This document shows positions 52,601-64,000 of a stretch of DNA of 64,000 nucleotides, piece after piece (the first letter of the stretch is position 1; each line of letters starts with the position of its first letter). Source of the DNA: Triops longicaudatus (lineage: Eukaryota; Arthropoda; Branchiopoda; Notostraca; Triopsidae); contig JAGQDJ010000043.1 of the NCBI GenBank assembly GCA_022885665.1, positions 62,001-126,000 of the forward strand. Direction: 5' to 3'. A program made the translations under genes and the position numbers. The notes under the pieces are model-generated. The model had not been told where the DNA came from. It searched no databases and saw only the letters and a program-made list of their open reading frames with translations.

Positions 52601-55600
52601 ATTTTGGTACATGTTCTTGGAGTTACGAGTGCCTTCTTAATATATTCACAGATTTATTACTCCAAACAAGTTTCATGACAATTCCGGTACGTGCATAGCA
52701 ACACGCAAAATTTGTTTCCTTTTTTTTCTGGTTATCTCCAAACCCTTCGGTTGTTTTTTTCTCTCTAAGGTTTTGGTCAGGCGACTTACAGCGATGTTCC
52801 AACTACTGTAATGATTATCGCGGTAAAATATTTAACCGCAGGGTTTTATTGCAATAATTTAAGAGATACCGCATTACTGTAAGCTTTTCGAAGTATCCTG
52901 TGGTAAGGGTAACATTGTTTTAGCAGTAAAGTTTTGCTCCTGTTCGTTAATTTCGCTATCGCGAGTCTTTTGGTATATGGCATCATTAATTTAAAAACTC
53001 GAGGTGATTTTTTTGCATTTGGGCCGACTATAAAATTTGCGACATTTCTTGTAGCATACGCGACAACGCTCGTTAAGAAAGCGCATAAAAATTACTATAA
53101 AATTTGCAACCCTTGCTCAAGCAAAATAGTATATTTCTTTAGCAATCTTTCGCTTCCATCTTCTTGTTCATACTCTACTGCTAATTTGTGAAGCACATTA
53201 ACACTACAGGGTTTAGCCTTGATATTTGCGCCCACAAATTGAAGCGCAATACTAAATTGTGGTAATTTTCCTAGTAGACTTTAGCAGGACCAATAGATTA
53301 ACTCAGTTAAGTACAAATGTGTCTCAAAAGTCCTACTTCGTTCCGTTTTCTTTTTATTATTTTTTATCGTGTCCTTTTTTAATCCCCAGAACAAGTCCGT
53401 TGGTGTAAAATGTATCGATTAAATCGTCTAAGAGACTGTAGCTATTACCAGATGAAACAGTGAAATTAAACGTAGAATGGACAGTGAGGTAATCCAACAA
53501 GTGTGCTTACTGTATGCTCGTAGCAGTGAAGGAACCGAGTCTCCTCGTTTGAGTTCAAGAGCTGTTATAAATTAGCGTAAAGCCTGACAATCCGTATGGT
53601 TAATTTCGGCAAAACCACTAAGCACACGTTAACATTGTCGATGTAGAATTACGCAAAAAAAGCGATGTAAATATGTGGAAGAAGCACAGCAAAGCGAGAA
53701 ACTCTCCATTCACTGGGGAAATTTTGCTCTGCCTGTCTCACTTTACCAATATGGACTCATTTTCCAAGATGTTTCTTTCATAAAACTCTTGTATGTTTGT
53801 ATTACTTAATTTTGCTGTGTCTGTTACTGGGGCTATGCGGCAGTCTCAATCTAACCATCTTAGAAACGACGCTTGTTTCCGCTAATAAGCGAACATGCAA
53901 AAAGCCCTTGCTGAAAACTACAGATAAACGACAGGGAACAGTCCGATTGGACATGTCAGTCGATGCTAGAAGCGGTCTCGGCTGTCATGCCGCTATCCAG
54001 CCTTCTCTTGCGGAAAGAACTCGCGCTAACGAGGGAATAAGGGAAACTTCGGCAGGTCCTGGATTTGCGGTTGCCATAATAGAGCCTTGTCCAGATAGTT
54101 TACTGTGTCAGCAATACATTATTATTTCATCTATTGAAAATATCTTGTCCCTAATATGACACATTTTATGCGCACGGATTATTCTACTGCCGAAAAAATC
54201 GAGAATGAGGTGGGACTTTCGCTACACCATGTATACTCTTTCAGTTTATTCGCTACCGATTACCATTACCACAGCAACGTCAATATATCTCGGTAAGTAC
54301 TTATCGCGGTACGGGAAACAAAATTCGTGTGTACGGTTATAGGATAGTGGTAATGAAAACAAAGTAGTGCCATCAACTCTGGTTTGCTCACGTTTTTTTG
54401 GTTCTTTGGTTACTCGTTGACTCGGTTGATAAGCGAACGGTATGATTGGCTAAGAATTACACGACTGGCTATGCGAGTTTGTATAATGACTTTTAGCCCC
54501 ACCCGAACCCTGTGAAAAAAAATGTTTCTTGCCTCCCAAACCTGTACTTTGCTAGAAAGTTTGGATTTGAAATATCCTCAACGTGTAAAAACGTTGGTAA
54601 CCCGTACCGTGGTGCTTTGTGTAGTAAATCATTGATAGGCCCGCAATACGTTGGCTAAAGAGTAGAATTTATTTAAGAAAGGAGAACAACACAACTTGAC
54701 AAATGACTCCCAGTACTTTGTCGAATTAGCTTCTAGTTATGGTCTCACAGTAAGACAAGATGACAGTGTGAGTAGGAAACCAGTATGAAAGTGTTCTTGA
54801 TGCGAATGCACGATACAAAAGCTATGCAATAATGAGGCTTCATGAGACTTCTACGAAGTCATAGGGTACACTTAGTCTTTATTTTTTTGGAGGAGCTTTG
54901 GCGACACAATTTTTGTTGCAGCTTTCGTCTTCTCATGTAATAAAACTTTGCATTTCCTGATCATTTTTAATTCTCAGTCAAATGTGAAAATATTTAATGG
55001 CATCGTGCTACCAACAGGTGGTAAACAGCATTGGGGCGAAATCGAAGCTATTCAAACTTTTGGAGTCAAGCAACACTTAATAAACGCCCACAATCAACAT
55101 TTCGTAACGTATGCATCATTGGTCTTTTCAATGTCACCTTTCAAGCAGAACTATTGTCTCTTTTCTCCATTACCGCTAGCATACATATACTTCCATACAG
55201 TTGTTTCAAATTGACTGGTACGGTCCTAGTCTACACAACAGCTCATATGGTTCTGATATTAATAGTGCCAAATTATGCGAAGCATGGAGGTTAAGGGACG
55301 TTAAAGTGCCGGCTCCCTCTCAGAAATTGATGGTGTTTATATCAGAAAAGTGACAAGCTGAACCTACGGGGTTCAGGGAAACTTGTCAGGTACGGGCTAA
55401 ATTGCTTTGCTACTTAGTTACTTTGTCACCCGGGTTTCTGACCATCGGTAAGTCACCATTAATGTAACACGCTCAACTTCCGTTTTAGCAAACCAGATCT
55501 TATGCCCGGACTGTCTCCTGAGTTCTCTCTGGCCAAACGTTCCGAGAGCTCCCGCAAATGTCACGGACATTAAAGCCAACCTTGAGCCCCCCATAGCGTG

Positions 55601-57128
55601 ACTACGACAGGTTTATATGGACTAAAGGTTAAAAGAGTGTCCCCCCTCTCGCTCTCCGAAGAACCCCGTGCTCCGCCCCAGTGTCTTTTCTCTTTGCGTT
55701 CTGTCTCCCGTCGCTCTTTCTCGCACTGAGTGTGCCAAAGCTTCCTTGCATAGAGATGCACAGGGCCCATTGGGCGTAAAAGGTAAAACGGACAGCTAAC
55801 TGGCATCTCCTGCTGGCAAGCCTGCCTACCTGCCCAATTAGTCTCTGCTACCTGTCTTGCTTGGCCCGACTGTTGGGTTACATAGGGGAGGGAGACGGCG
55901 CATACCCCGCAGTGCTGCAGGATCCTCGCTTTTCAGTGTCGTCATGTTACTCGCTCGTTGCACTAGATTAAAGGAAACAGCACCTTTTCCAAACTAGGGC
56001 CGAAGTGTGGCTCCTGCTCGCTACGCTCGAAACTAACACAGGGAGGGGGCTGATGGATGCTTTAAAAAGTTACTGCTTTGCATCCGGTGGCCCATCCTCA
56101 CTACCTTTTCCGAGTGGAAACATTTAGAGGGGCTAAAACACGCTAACAAACGCTAACAGAGTCAGGTTTACAGCGTTAACGGGGCTTGAAAACGCTGTCC
56201 GTAACCAAGAAACTTTCCAACGAAGAAAACCGGCAACCCTTTCGGTTTTCCAATGTTCGTCGCTCTTTTAACAAGGTTCGGAAAACGAAAGGCCATTTTA
56301 GCCTAATTAGTCATGTACGTAAAAGGCCATAAGGATTTTCAGGATTGGACTAGTAAGGACTAATCTGGTTCCTACTGAAAGGAAACTTAACTCTGTATAT
56401 GAAAAGGGAAGTGCGTTTTTGCCTTGTTCCTGATTGTGCAAAACTGACATAACTGTCCTTTTTTAGTTTTGTTGAACATCCCCTTTTGATTTCGTGTTTT
56501 GTCTTCGGTTATGCATTCGTGGTCTAATTGACAAGTTGAAACTTTCCCCTCAAGCTGCGATGCTCGTGCGTGTCTGAGCATAATTACTCGTTTGGCGACG
56601 AAGGGTGAAACGATTTCCCGGGTATCAAGAGGTAGGGGGTTAGTCAAAGATAAGGGTGAGAAAAACTTACATCTTCTCCCCCTCTCTGTCAGCAGTTATA
56701 CAGCATTACTTTTAACATTACCAAACGTCACACGCGTAGCATATCACGCGAAATCCACACTCTCCCATCCAATTTCTAATAACATGCTGGAATATACGTA
56801 CGATATCGAACCACTGGTTCTCAGGCGGATGTTACAATCATCCCTACTTGTACGTTGACTAACCCCTTGCACGTAAAACCGTGCTTCGAAGTCTGTTTAT
56901 GACCGGCAATGAACCAAGCGGACCTGTGGCATGCAAATGAGTTTCAGAGTGTTTTTTTTCTATATTTAACGTTTTATGTCTACACGGTAGCAAGTATGCA
57001 TTGCATTTTGTTAAGTTCCTTCTATATTTTATTTAATTTTATTGCCAAAAAAGCATTTGAAAGAGGGTTCTGCAGTAGGCGCGTGTAAGCTAACAATAAA
57101 ACACCGGAGGTTTGATGTAACACAAGAA
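43691..57128. other. Gene-free DNA between the RUNX genes, right part
   Basis: About 13.4 kb without a gene I can support. Low-complexity spots include a TTTA repeat near 51602-51618. A pyrimidine-rich, GAGA-rich (minus strand) and relatively GC-rich island sits at about 55570-56060. A 196-codon minus frame at 47672-48262 starts with TTG, has no domain and is not called a gene. Confidence 0.5.
50279..50313. repeat. Short tandem repeat, unit AATCATGAAA
   Basis: About 3.5 copies of a 10-11 bp unit, AATCATGAAA(A), in non-coding DNA. Confidence 0.85.
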
Positions 57129-57134
57129 TTTATT
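57129..57134 (-). promoter_or_regulatory. Poly(A) signal AATAAA of the minus-strand RUNX gene
   Basis: TTTATT on the plus strand, AATAAA on the coding strand, 83 nt after the stop codon. It is the nearest canonical signal and fits a short 3' UTR. Confidence 0.65.
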
Positions 57135-57216
57135 TGATAGACTATATTACAAGGCAGGAATGGCAAGAGGATTTATCGCACGTGAATACATGAATTTCTC
57201 AAAGAACAGTTGGTTT

Positions 57217-60200
57217 TCAATATGGTCTCCATACATTGTTAAGAACTTTGCTGTGGTGAGGGGAGGAGATTGAGCGTGTGGGAGTGGACACACGTTGCTG
57301 CTGAAGAATCGTTTGGAGCTCTTGGCGCTTGTAGCTTTGATGGTGATGAGAGCTCAAGTTCAAGTCTGATGCTGTCCAATTTGAGATGGCGTTGGGGTGG
57401 GTCACTGTTTTGTCATGCAAATGAGGGGCGTTGGCACTCAAGTTATTAGGGTAAAGTGCGGAGGAAGAATCGGGTACGGAAAGCATGACTGGAGGGGAAC
57501 CACCGCTGCTGTTCGTCATAAACGGGCTGCCTGAGCAAGTCGTATTGTTGCACAAGCTGGTGGAAAACGGGCCACAGGAACCAGGCACGGACGGAGGTGT
57601 GCCGGCAGGAATAGCATTACCAGAGATCATCATAATTCCAGCGTTAGGTGACCGATGATGGTGTGAATAAGGCAGTGGGTGACTAAGGTGATGATGGCAA
57701 TGGTCCAACCCTAAGGGCTTTGTCTCTTCTTCGTCCTTGCTTATGTGTACTATATTGGAAAAAATAAAGTTATTCAATCTGAATTGTCGAGCTATCTTAG
57801 CGTAGTAAAGATCCTATTACTATTTCATGTAAAATATTTCATGCAATACTATTTCATGTAAAACTTCGCATCTTGCCTTCTTTTCGCTTTTGTAAAATTT
57901 GCTTATGTGTAATAAGCCCAGCTTATGTGTTCCCAATAAGCCCAGTTTAGAAGCCACTAGTAGCGAGAAAAAAAAATCTTGACATTGTAAGAGTTTACAA
58001 CGAAGAAAAAAGGAGTTTGGATACTTTCATATTTCGGAAAAACTTGTCGAACAATGCCTGACAATGTTGGATGATTCTAAACTCTAATACTTTTTATTGA
58101 CTTCACTCAAATTTCATAGGCTACCTAGTTTGCAATGAAAAGGGCACGTTCCCAAAAGCGAAAAAAAGGGGCAGGAAAGACGGCATCCTTCTTAGCATTT
58201 TAAATAGCATGTAACAGTTGACACTTACAATGATTGGAAGAGTTATCGATGGAGTTGCCCAAGTTGGCGTGAATCGCAGCTGGGGATGGCTGATAATGCG
58301 AGAAATGGCTGTAGGAGTTCCAGTTTTCGGTGGCACAGAAGGGTACATGGCCAAATCCTATTGGGTCAGAAAAAGAGACACAAGAGTTAGAGCACATTAT
58401 GCATAAGAGAACTTTAAAGTCGAGGAGAAAGAAAAAAATAAATTGTCGTGTCTCGCTTCGTTATGAGGAAAAAGTCTCGGTCATTGAAAACGGTTTATGT
58501 CAGTTCTTGTCAAATGATCGGCTTGGAGCTTTTAGTTGCTGGCTGGAAATATTTTCTCGGACCAAAGGAAAGGGGAGAAGGTTAGAGACGTCCTGGCCTG
58601 CGTGTGAGGGGGTTATTAGGGGGTGTTGTAAATCTGCCATCGTGCAACCTTTAAGCTTCAGTTATACAAGCTACAGGCTTTGGACTTGGGGAAGCAGGGT
58701 GCGGGAGGCTTTTGGTGACCGACTACTCGAGACAAGACTTATCCTATGGTGGTATGCACCTCGTAAGATTGAGATTTTAAGAGAGGGGAAAGATGGAGCA
58801 GGCCAGAAATCCGCTAAATGGCTTTGTCCCCAAAGTAAATTGCACTAGAGCATTTGCGGACTTCGAAAAACAAGACAAGACCCACAAAGGTTGGCAGAGA
58901 CCCTGCTTCTGGGTCTAGTCTAACGCCATTAAGCGAGGTCTTTTGTACAGGTTAGGTTACCATTGATAAAATTGTCCGTTCGCTGGTAACTTAAGTAGAG
59001 AAGAGAAGACGGGGAACAAGCAGAGCAGAAGGCGTATGCTTTTACGGGGTGAGGCTTGGGGGCGAAGTGGTGAGGTGGGGTTTGAAACTTGGAGTTGTAA
59101 AAAAAAAAAGAGACACACGACAACAATAGACGCTTAAAAGAAGGAAATCCAGTTTTCCGGAAGCTCCTAAAGTTAGTCACAAGTTACTTGGTTGGAGATG
59201 CGTAGCCAAACGCTCGCTCAAACGTCGTGCCATAAAATCATTACAGCTTTAAAGCGTTTTTCTTACCTTGAGAATAAGGAGCCATACGAAGTGCAAGTGT
59301 ATCGCGGCCTAATTGGTCGAACGGTGTGACGGAAAGCGGCGCCAAAAAGGAAGTACGCGGCGGAAACGCATAGGGGAATTGGTGACCTGTAAATAAATTA
59401 CGAAAAATTTTACATTACTTTTTCTGCTCAAAGCTTAACCCTTAAAATGACTTCTGACACGCACTAAAGGGAAAACTTCAATTTCGGATAACTTGAGTTT
59501 TCTCTGGAAGAAAGAGTTTGAATGACTGTAATGCTTGGTATTTTCTAGTTTGGCCATAGAGAACATTTTGCTAAGTGCAAAGCGAGTACGAGACTACATG
59601 AACAAGTGAAAAACTGCAACAAGTTGCAAGAAAAATAAAGAGACATTTTGAATGGCGAAATTTACAAACTACAGGAATTAAAAAAAAGCCAACTAAGTGG
59701 AGATTGTAATACGAGAAAGTAGTTGAGCTTAGCATAGTTTGCATGGACTGTACACTATTCTTGACTGAATAGTTTACTAAAACTACTAGCAAACTTACGC
59801 ATTTTGGAACGTGGTTCACGGGGTCCGTCAACGGTAACTTTGATAGCTTTTGAAAGGGTAGCAGTTTGGGGAGGTTGGGTGGCTACGGTGATGGTAAGTG
59901 TGAAGCTTTTGCCTCTTCCTGATCGCCCGATAAATCGTAGATCGCTGAACTTAGCAACTTGATTTTTGACGACGGCGGTGGCATTGCGGAGTTCGGCGCA
60001 CCAGTTCTCATCGTTACCGGCACGGAGAGTCACCAAAGTACCGTCTTCTACGCCTGACAAGCACACAACCCGGAAAGCAGTGGGCAAAGTTTTGTTGGAT
60101 CTCCAGTGATTAGGTAATGGTGAGCAGATAATAGCAGGACTGCCCGTACGTACTAAATCCCCACCCAAGACTGCCTGGCTGATGCCTGGTAAAGATAAGA

Positions 60201-60396
60201 GGTAATCGAATTCTAGTGGATCCATGCCGGGCGGTGTTAAGCGATCTGGCGAACACGCTCCGGTATCCAGCACTGTTTGCCGGTGCTTGCTTGTTGGGCT
60301 GGTGTTGGTTTGCAGGGGCTGAATGTCGCCCATCTGATTCATTTGGAGGGCCATGGGGTTGCTTTTGCTGATTGGCATTCGAACACACACTTCCAT
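57217..60396 (-). CDS. Runx: RUNX (runt-domain) transcription factor, minus-strand paralogue
   Basis: Four exons in coding order: 60396-59799, 59386-59267, 58357-58229 and 57749-57217. All join in phase 1 and give 459 aa. A TAA eight codons upstream in frame supports the ATG at 60396. The N-terminus is about 78 aa and the runt domain is about 78-198, whole in exon 1. All ten DNA-contact residues listed for RUNX1 are kept (HWRSNK, LRFIGRSGRGKS, KVTVDGPREPR). Exon 2 is exactly 120 nt, as in the plus-strand paralogue, and both encode a LAL(R/K)M motif. The last exon is His-rich (HCHHHLSHPLPYSHHH) and ends in VWRPY, the Groucho-binding motif. Introns are 412, 909 and 479 nt. It points towards the other RUNX gene across 23.3 kb. 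Expected role: CBF-beta-dependent developmental transcription factor. Assignment to a named insect paralogue is not possible by eye. Confidence 0.96.
57818..57944. repeat. Short direct repeats in the last intron of the minus-strand RUNX gene
   Basis: TACTATTTCATGTAAAA occurs at 57818-57834 and again at 57847-57863. GCTTATGTGT followed by AATAAGCCCA occurs at 57901-57920 and, with a 4-nt insertion, at 57921-57944. The word TTGCTTATGTGTA at 57899-57911 also equals 57737-57749, which is the start of exon 4. Confidence 0.8.
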
Positions 60397-63300
60397 GAAA
60401 TTCTCTGCTGTAGCTGCTTAAATATCTTGTCGGTTTCACTTAAGCTTCCGCTGCAGACTTGTATTAATAGCTTTGAAGTTTTGGTCTCGGATCACTTTGA
60501 CCGACACTCCTCAGTTAACTTTTCTTCGGAAATTTGCAGTTGACACTATACACAACTCTGCTTCACTGGACACTTTTCAGCTCTTCCTTAATGATTCGAT
60601 CGGACAAGAGCCACAGCCTGGTTGTGAATACCACTGCAAAGTCGAGCGTTGGGCACTTTTGGAAGCCAAAACAACCCGACAAGCTGTGCCTTGGATGTCT
60701 GATACCGTAGTGACCAATGGTCAATTGGTGATGGACAGTGTCACTTGTCACGTGTTGACTAAAGATCTCGGTACCAGCTCGGGGTGCTTTTGTAAGCGCA
60801 AACTGAAATGTCCCCAAAGTCAAACGTATCTTGAAGTAAAAGGAAGCTGGAGAGCTGTCTCTTCTTTTAAAGTAGTAAAAGGCTTTTCCCCGCCTCCTCG
60901 GTGACCAATGAGTGGCCAGCTGATCCAATCTGTCACGTCAAACTCTTTTCAAAAAGCACTGGTTTTTTTTTTTCGAAAAGGAGAAGACATTGCTGCAGCA
61001 TTACGGTAAAGGTTTGCATTGGGTCCCGGGCGTTTTTACAACCTTGCCTGAGTCCAAGGGACACCTTCCAGTTCGGCCAACCAAGGGGACCCCCATCCGC
61101 AAAAGTTAAGTTGCAGGATAAGGCAGCTTTTAGGCTCAATCTTGGCCGTTAAAATGTCAGCGGGAAATCTCCTGGCGGGGTAAAAAGGGTAATGGTACAA
61201 TAATGGCACTTGAACAGGCGCGACGAGTATTGTTCGTTTCACGGACTTTTCCTCCAATCTGCTTGACACCACTAGCTCTAATTGTGTCCTCAAGACCGAG
61301 AAAAAGATATCACACAGCTCCGAGACGCACGTGAGGCGTAAGTGAGGTAGTGGGCTACTTACTAAGATAGATATATGTTTCAAACTCCGCAGTTTGGGGG
61401 CTTTGTAATGAGCCCGAAGAAAGTAAAGGAGGGAGCTCCTCGAAGGCCAAAAAACAGCCAGCCAAGGAAGTGTGAGGCATCGGGAAGCTGGCCCACCAAG
61501 AATGTTGAATGAGTTGAAGTCACGCAAGACACTGTTTTCCTTCACAAACAACTGTACCACCAACTCTTTCCACTACTTTCTGGCGGAACGAGCTTTTTTT
61601 CTGTCTTTCTTTCTCTCTCCGGTGGTTAGCCGAGCACACAATTTACGGAAAGAGAATAAGAAACTTAGATGTTAAACCGGTGTGCTAAACTTTTGACTTA
61701 CCGACAAGTTTTTAAAGGGGCCAAGCTGTAATTTTTTTAAGAAGTAAAAAAAAAAGTGTATGGAAATATAATGGGAGTTGAAAAGCTTATGAATGTGGTG
61801 CCAAGTTGCTGGCGCCACCAGCTTATCACTGCGGGTTGGCACATGGACTTGTATGCCAAAAGTCTGTAGCTGCGGTCACCTTAACGACGTCCTCTCATTT
61901 GCATACAGGCTGGCCACAAGAATGAACAGACATGGCATATTAGCAGGTGCGTTTATTGTAGCCTCACATGTCCCGGAGTTTACAGCTTAAAAAAAAAGTC
62001 TCCTAAAATCCTTATCTTGTTTTTGGAGATATTTCCGGAATTGTTTGTTAAGAAGAATCCGGTTCGAATTTCATGCGTGTTGTCTCTTTTCGAGAGTATA
62101 GCGTGCATTCCTCTGCTACTGCGGTAGGTAGTAATCCTATCTTGGCTCAAATAACGCGTTTATGTAGTTCTACCTGAAGATTAAAAAGGAGTCCACCTTG
62201 ATGCGAGATGTAGGGCTTTCCGTTGTCTTTATTCGGGCGAGGGACTAATTGGGTAAGACAAACATAAAAATATTTTAGGAAAAGTACAGAGAGAAGCCCC
62301 CGTGTGCGTGTTTAGAGCCTATCGTTGAGGCAGAGTGAATTGCCCCCCTTCTTTCGGCAACACGGGTTACGCCTTGTGTGTTTTATACGCCCAGACGTCG
62401 TCTTGTGTGTAAGTGCTTATTAGTCGACGCCGCCGACGCCAGGAAAACCATAGAAAAGCCAAGCCTTCTGAGGGCGTAAAAAGTTTTTTTCCCTTCTTTT
62501 TATAGGCTTTTTTTTCTGGGTTTGCAAAGTATAGACTTTTCAATTGAACCTCCGTTATTATTAAGAACTGAGGGAATGTTGTGGAGTCAGTTAACTGTCA
62601 TTTGCACTCGGTCTGAACACACCTCAGTCCTGACCATAAGACCATGCTAATGACGCAGTGTAAACTAACGTAACCATGGCGGCTACCGGATAACTACCGC
62701 CTTTGGCCCATGCTGTTTAACTCTTTTTTTTTTCTCTGTTACTCTCTTTAACCTTTCCTTTTTACACGGAAAATCTGTTCTTGTTATAGATTTGGGCTTC
62801 TTTTAGGTAATGACAACGATATGCAGGCATAATGAAAGAGAGATCTATCTCTCACGTTTCAAGAACGTGTGTATGCAAGCATATCCAAGAATAAAACAAA
62901 AAATCGTCCTTCGTGGCTGGTTGCTTTGCTTTGCTTACATGACAGCCACAGAGATGTTAACAATTTTGGCCAAGCAATTTGGGATTGCCTCAATCCCTCA
63001 AGAGTGAGATAAGCATCGACGCAAAAGCCAAGTTGGAGTGCCGCAATTTAAATATTTTAGAGGAGGCATGGAATATTGCGAAGGATCGGGCGTGCGGTCT
63101 GTTGTAACACTTAAAGCTTGGTGACTTTTTTCACAGTTTTATTGGAATACTTACTCTGTTATATTGAGGGATACGGTCGTAACAAGTTTTTGCATGCGAC
63201 GACCCCAGAGGGTCTGACAAATTTTTGGCGGAATCGGTACGTGATTGGAGGCAAGCTTAAAGGGCCAGGGGACAAAAACCGAGTGATTTTTATGGTTATA

Positions 63301-64000
63301 CCATAGCGGCCAACGTTGGATAGCCATGGTCAACACAGCAGGGTGACCACTTTAACCCATGTGGACCCCAAAAATCTTCAAGGGACGGCTCTGGAGTCCT
63401 ATGGACCATCGAGTTTAATAGGCGAAGACATTCATAACAATAAAACCAACCCGTAGCAAGGTGTCCACAAGGCCCTTTAACGCCCCTTACCCTCACTTGA
63501 CCATTTGCTTATGCGAGGGGTGACCAAAAAAGTAAGAAAAAATTACAACAGAGCCAAGTCCGGGCTTAAAGCGGCACGGATGATTGGACTTTTTAGTCTG
63601 ATAAAAAGGATAAAAACCAGGGCGAAAGGTGGCCATCTACTATCGTCATGTACTGCACGAGGATCCTTTTTCCGTGTTATGACACCCTCTCGGGATCCGA
63701 GTCTCGACATTCCACTCGTTGTAACCAAAAATTACCCTAGCTTTCAACATACAAACTACATGCATAAAAAGTGATGCAGTAAAGGGGGTTTGTTGCGTTT
63801 GTAAAAAAGGGAAGTTCCACGGGACTAAGCAATCTTGTAGACAGGATTAGACCCTCTCCTATCATATTTTTCTCTCTTTTTACCAAGGGGGTTGGAGGGG
63901 TCCTCAACCAGCCGGGTAATGAGACTTTATACGAATATTGCGATGTTATATTAGCTGAGTTTTTCAAATACTTCCAAGCGCGAACCTGTGCCAAAGGTAT
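60397..64000. other. Upstream flank of the minus-strand RUNX gene, no other gene seen
   Basis: The first few hundred bases must hold the RUNX 5' UTR and promoter, but no TATA box or splice acceptor can be named with confidence. Open frames at 60473-60904 (+) and 61036-61563 (-) start with TTG and have no known domain. Nothing else is recognisable to the window end. Confidence 0.5.

Noticed and set aside
53797..54159. 120-codon frame with a signal-peptide-like start
   Set aside because: The first codon is TTG, not ATG, so the apparent signal peptide has no start codon.
61036..61563. 175-codon minus-strand frame upstream of the second RUNX gene
   Set aside because: Starts with TTG, no recognisable domain; more likely chance.

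Overview
The window is eukaryotic nuclear DNA. Genes are split by GT-AG introns, mostly 50-100 nt, there is a Pol III tRNA gene, and the proteins are animal families (cohesin STAG, GATOR1 DEPDC5, BTB/C2H2 zinc finger, two RUNX factors). The arthropod-type PREPRSK end of the runt domains, small introns and about 40% GC suggest an ecdysozoan, probably an arthropod such as a small-genome crustacean. The species cannot be fixed from the sequence alone.

Layout. 1-15.5 kb is gene-dense and all on the + strand: the cohesin subunit STAG/stromalin (16 visible exons, 5' end outside the window), a tRNA-Glu(CTC), DEPDC5/Iml1 (24 exons, 1532 aa), and a BTB protein with 11 C2H2 fingers (2 exons, 636 aa). 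All joined exon models stay in frame to the stop codon. 15.5-29.5 kb has no recognisable host gene. It holds a 31-bp repeat in two blocks, a poly(A)-tailed retroposon-like sequence, and a broken non-LTR reverse transcriptase. A CpG-rich stretch lies just upstream of a RUNX gene at 29,485-33,939 (+, 4 exons, 457 aa). 33.9-57.2 kb is again gene-free, with a long poly-T containing an N gap and an old tandem duplication at about 42.6-43.7 kb. A second RUNX gene lies at 57,217-60,396 (-, 4 exons, 459 aa), facing the first tail to tail. 60.4-64 kb has no recognisable gene.

How the genes relate. The left block is housekeeping: cohesin, nutrient signalling to TORC1, and translation. The right three quarters look like a RUNX regulatory domain: two developmental transcription-factor paralogues with the same four-exon plan, nearly identical runt domains, unrelated flanks, and about 41 kb of surrounding non-coding DNA in an otherwise compact genome.

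I found no operon-like or CRISPR-like system. The most interesting signals are the RUNX pair and its gene desert, the diverged tandem duplication between the two genes, and the hairpin-forming 31-bp repeat. Every functional statement rests on recognising families by eye; no search was run.
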